Assembly (NCBI GenBank): GCA_963169595.1
Contig: CAUJFM010000112.1
Location: 1 to 7,042, forward strand
DNA: 7,042 nucleotides
Direction of reading: 5' to 3'
Source of the DNA: Bacteroidota bacterium
GTDB taxonomy: Bacteria; Bacteroidota; Bacteroidia; Flavobacteriales_F; PHOS-HE28
Shown here: positions 6,192 to 7,042 of the stretch, piece by piece
Layout: each line of letters starts with the position of its first letter
Position numbering within the stretch: the first letter of the stretch is position 1
Translations under genes and position numbers: made by a program
The notes under the pieces: generated by a model
What the model was told of the DNA's origin: nothing
Database searches by the model: none
What the model saw: only the letters and a program-made list of their open reading frames with translations

Positions 6192-6896
6192 ATGGAACCC
6201 GCCGCCCAAGCTCCTAACGCGTCCACCCCACCGAATATTGGGGATGGATGGTATGCCGAACTGGCTGATGCGTTCGCCGCCCCCACCTTCGCCGCACTGC
6301 GCTCCTTTCTTGTCGCCGAGCGGGAACAGCACCCGGTGTACCCACGGGGACGTGACATCTTCAACGCCTTCAAGCTCACTCCCTTTCATCAGGTGAAGGC
6401 GGTGCTGCTTGGCCAGGACCCATACCACGGTCCGGGGCAGGCCCACGGGTTGTGCTTCTCGGTGCCGGCCGGAACCCCTCCCCCGCCCTCGCTGCAGAAC
6501 ATGTTCCAGGAGCTGCAACGCGACCTGGGGATACCGCGGCCCACGTCCGGCGACCTGAGCCCCTGGGCCCGGCAGGGGGTGCTCCTGCTCAACGCCACGC
6601 TCACGGTGCGTGCACACCAGGCGGGATCCCATCAGGGCAAAGGCTGGGAACCGTTCACGGACCAGGCGATACGCCAGCTATCGGCACACCACAGCGGATT
6701 GATCTTCTTGCTCTGGGGACGGCATGCCCAGCAAAAGGAAAGCCTGATCGATGCGGACCGCCACTACATCCTGAAGGCCCCCCACCCCTCCCCGCTCTCG
6801 GCCCACCGGGGCTTCATCGGTTGTGGTCATTTCAGGCAGGTGAACGAATTGCTGCTGGCACAGGGCAAAACCCCGATCGACTGGACACTTCCCTGA
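6192..6896 (+). CDS. ung: Uracil-DNA glycosylase (family 1 UNG)
   Basis: It removes uracil from DNA as the first step of base excision repair in the cytoplasm. All family-1 motifs are intact in 234 residues. The water-activating loop GQDPYHG at 74-80 carries catalytic D76 and Y78 (which excludes thymine). LLLN at 131-134 supplies N134 for uracil recognition. HPSPLSAHRGF at 198-208 contains the catalytic H198 and the DNA-intercalating leucine loop. Length is normal for a bacterial UNG, with a proline- and alanine-rich N-terminus of about 18 residues. I prefer ATG 6192 over the in-frame GTG 6186, two codons earlier. It is read away from the small lipoprotein gene. Its stop overlaps the next start as TGATG, so the downstream secreted protein is likely translated from the same mRNA. 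Confidence 0.97.
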   Translation: MEPAAQAPNASTPPNIGDGWYAELADAFAAPTFAALRSFLVAEREQHPVYPRGRDIFNAFKLTPFHQVKAVLLGQDPYHGPGQAHGLCFSVPAGTPPPPSLQNMFQELQRDLGIPRPTSGDLSPWARQGVLLLNATLTVRAHQAGSHQGKGWEPFTDQAIRQLSAHHSGLIFLLWGRHAQQKESLIDADRHYILKAPHPSPLSAHRGFIGCGHFRQVNELLLAQGKTPIDWTLP

Positions 6897-7042
6897 TGTG
6901 CAAGGCGGTCCATATCGTGCTGGTGATGGTGGCCGTCCTGGCCTGGTCCAGGATCCCTGCCCAGCGCCATGTGGTCAGCTTTGTCCCGGACAGCACACTT
7001 CCAGCCAAATGGACCCGGCCGGTACGTGGGGCCGACAGTACG
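6896..7042 (+). CDS. Secreted protein, N-terminal fragment (3' partial)
   Basis: The frame opens with ATG sharing one base with the ung stop (TGATG) and stays open for 49 codons to the window edge. Residues 1-23 form a signal peptide: a short n-region with K3, a hydrophobic core IVLVMVAVLAW at 7-17, and a likely cleavage near PAQ at 21-23. The visible mature part (RHVVSFVPDSTLPAKWTRPV) begins with a strand-like segment. This could be the first periplasmic domain of an outer-membrane assembly or surface protein, but too little is visible to assign a family. Overlap with ung and a good signal peptide make it a real gene. Confidence 0.68.
   Translation, partial: MCKAVHIVLVMVAVLAWSRIPAQRHVVSFVPDSTLPAKWTRPVRGADST

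Noticed and set aside
1..7042. CRISPR array, transposase, tRNA, rRNA or riboswitch
   Set aside because: Reading both strands showed no regularly spaced repeats, no insertion sequence ends or transposase motifs, and no recognisable structured RNA gene.

Overview
The window is about 7 kb of GC-rich, densely coding chromosomal DNA. It most likely comes from a high-GC member of the Bacteroidota, possibly Flavobacteriales-like. Three things point there: an M1 peptidase carrying a long C-terminal beta-rich extension, a LpxH of the Bacteroidota style, and candidate promoters with a TAnnTTTG -7 box instead of sigma70 hexamers. The order-level guess is inference from protein flavour and was not tested by any search.

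Layout. Bases 1-2627 (+ strand) hold the 3' part of the M1-family metallopeptidase gene, cut by the window edge, then lpxH for lipid A synthesis 30 bases downstream. Bases 2681-5392 (- strand) form a likely operon read right to left: an exported, probably beta-barrel protein of unknown function, lipA (lipoyl synthase) overlapping it by ATGA, and gap (glyceraldehyde-3-phosphate dehydrogenase) after a 100-base spacer. lpxH and gap converge. Bases 5463-5867 (+) encode a short OsmC-family protein divergent from the barrel gene. Bases 5947-6075 (-) encode a 42-residue lipoprotein that is easily missed. Bases 6192-6896 (+) encode uracil-DNA glycosylase (ung), and a secreted protein starts at 6896 and runs off the right edge.

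Most genes are housekeeping: central carbon metabolism (gap), cofactor assembly (lipA), lipid A synthesis (lpxH), DNA repair (ung) and peroxide or thiol defence (OsmC). Envelope functions recur in the M1-barrel protein, LpxH, the exported barrel protein, the tiny lipoprotein and the last partial gene.

No CRISPR array, mobile element, rRNA, tRNA or defence island is visible, and I found no convincing new multi-gene system. The parts that deserve a second look are non-coding or small. Two related GTTGTC-rich inverted repeats flank gap. A hairpin near the lipoprotein gene pairs fully only in one strand's RNA. The 42-residue lipoprotein has a candidate Bacteroidota promoter, and an unknown exported protein is translationally coupled to lipA.
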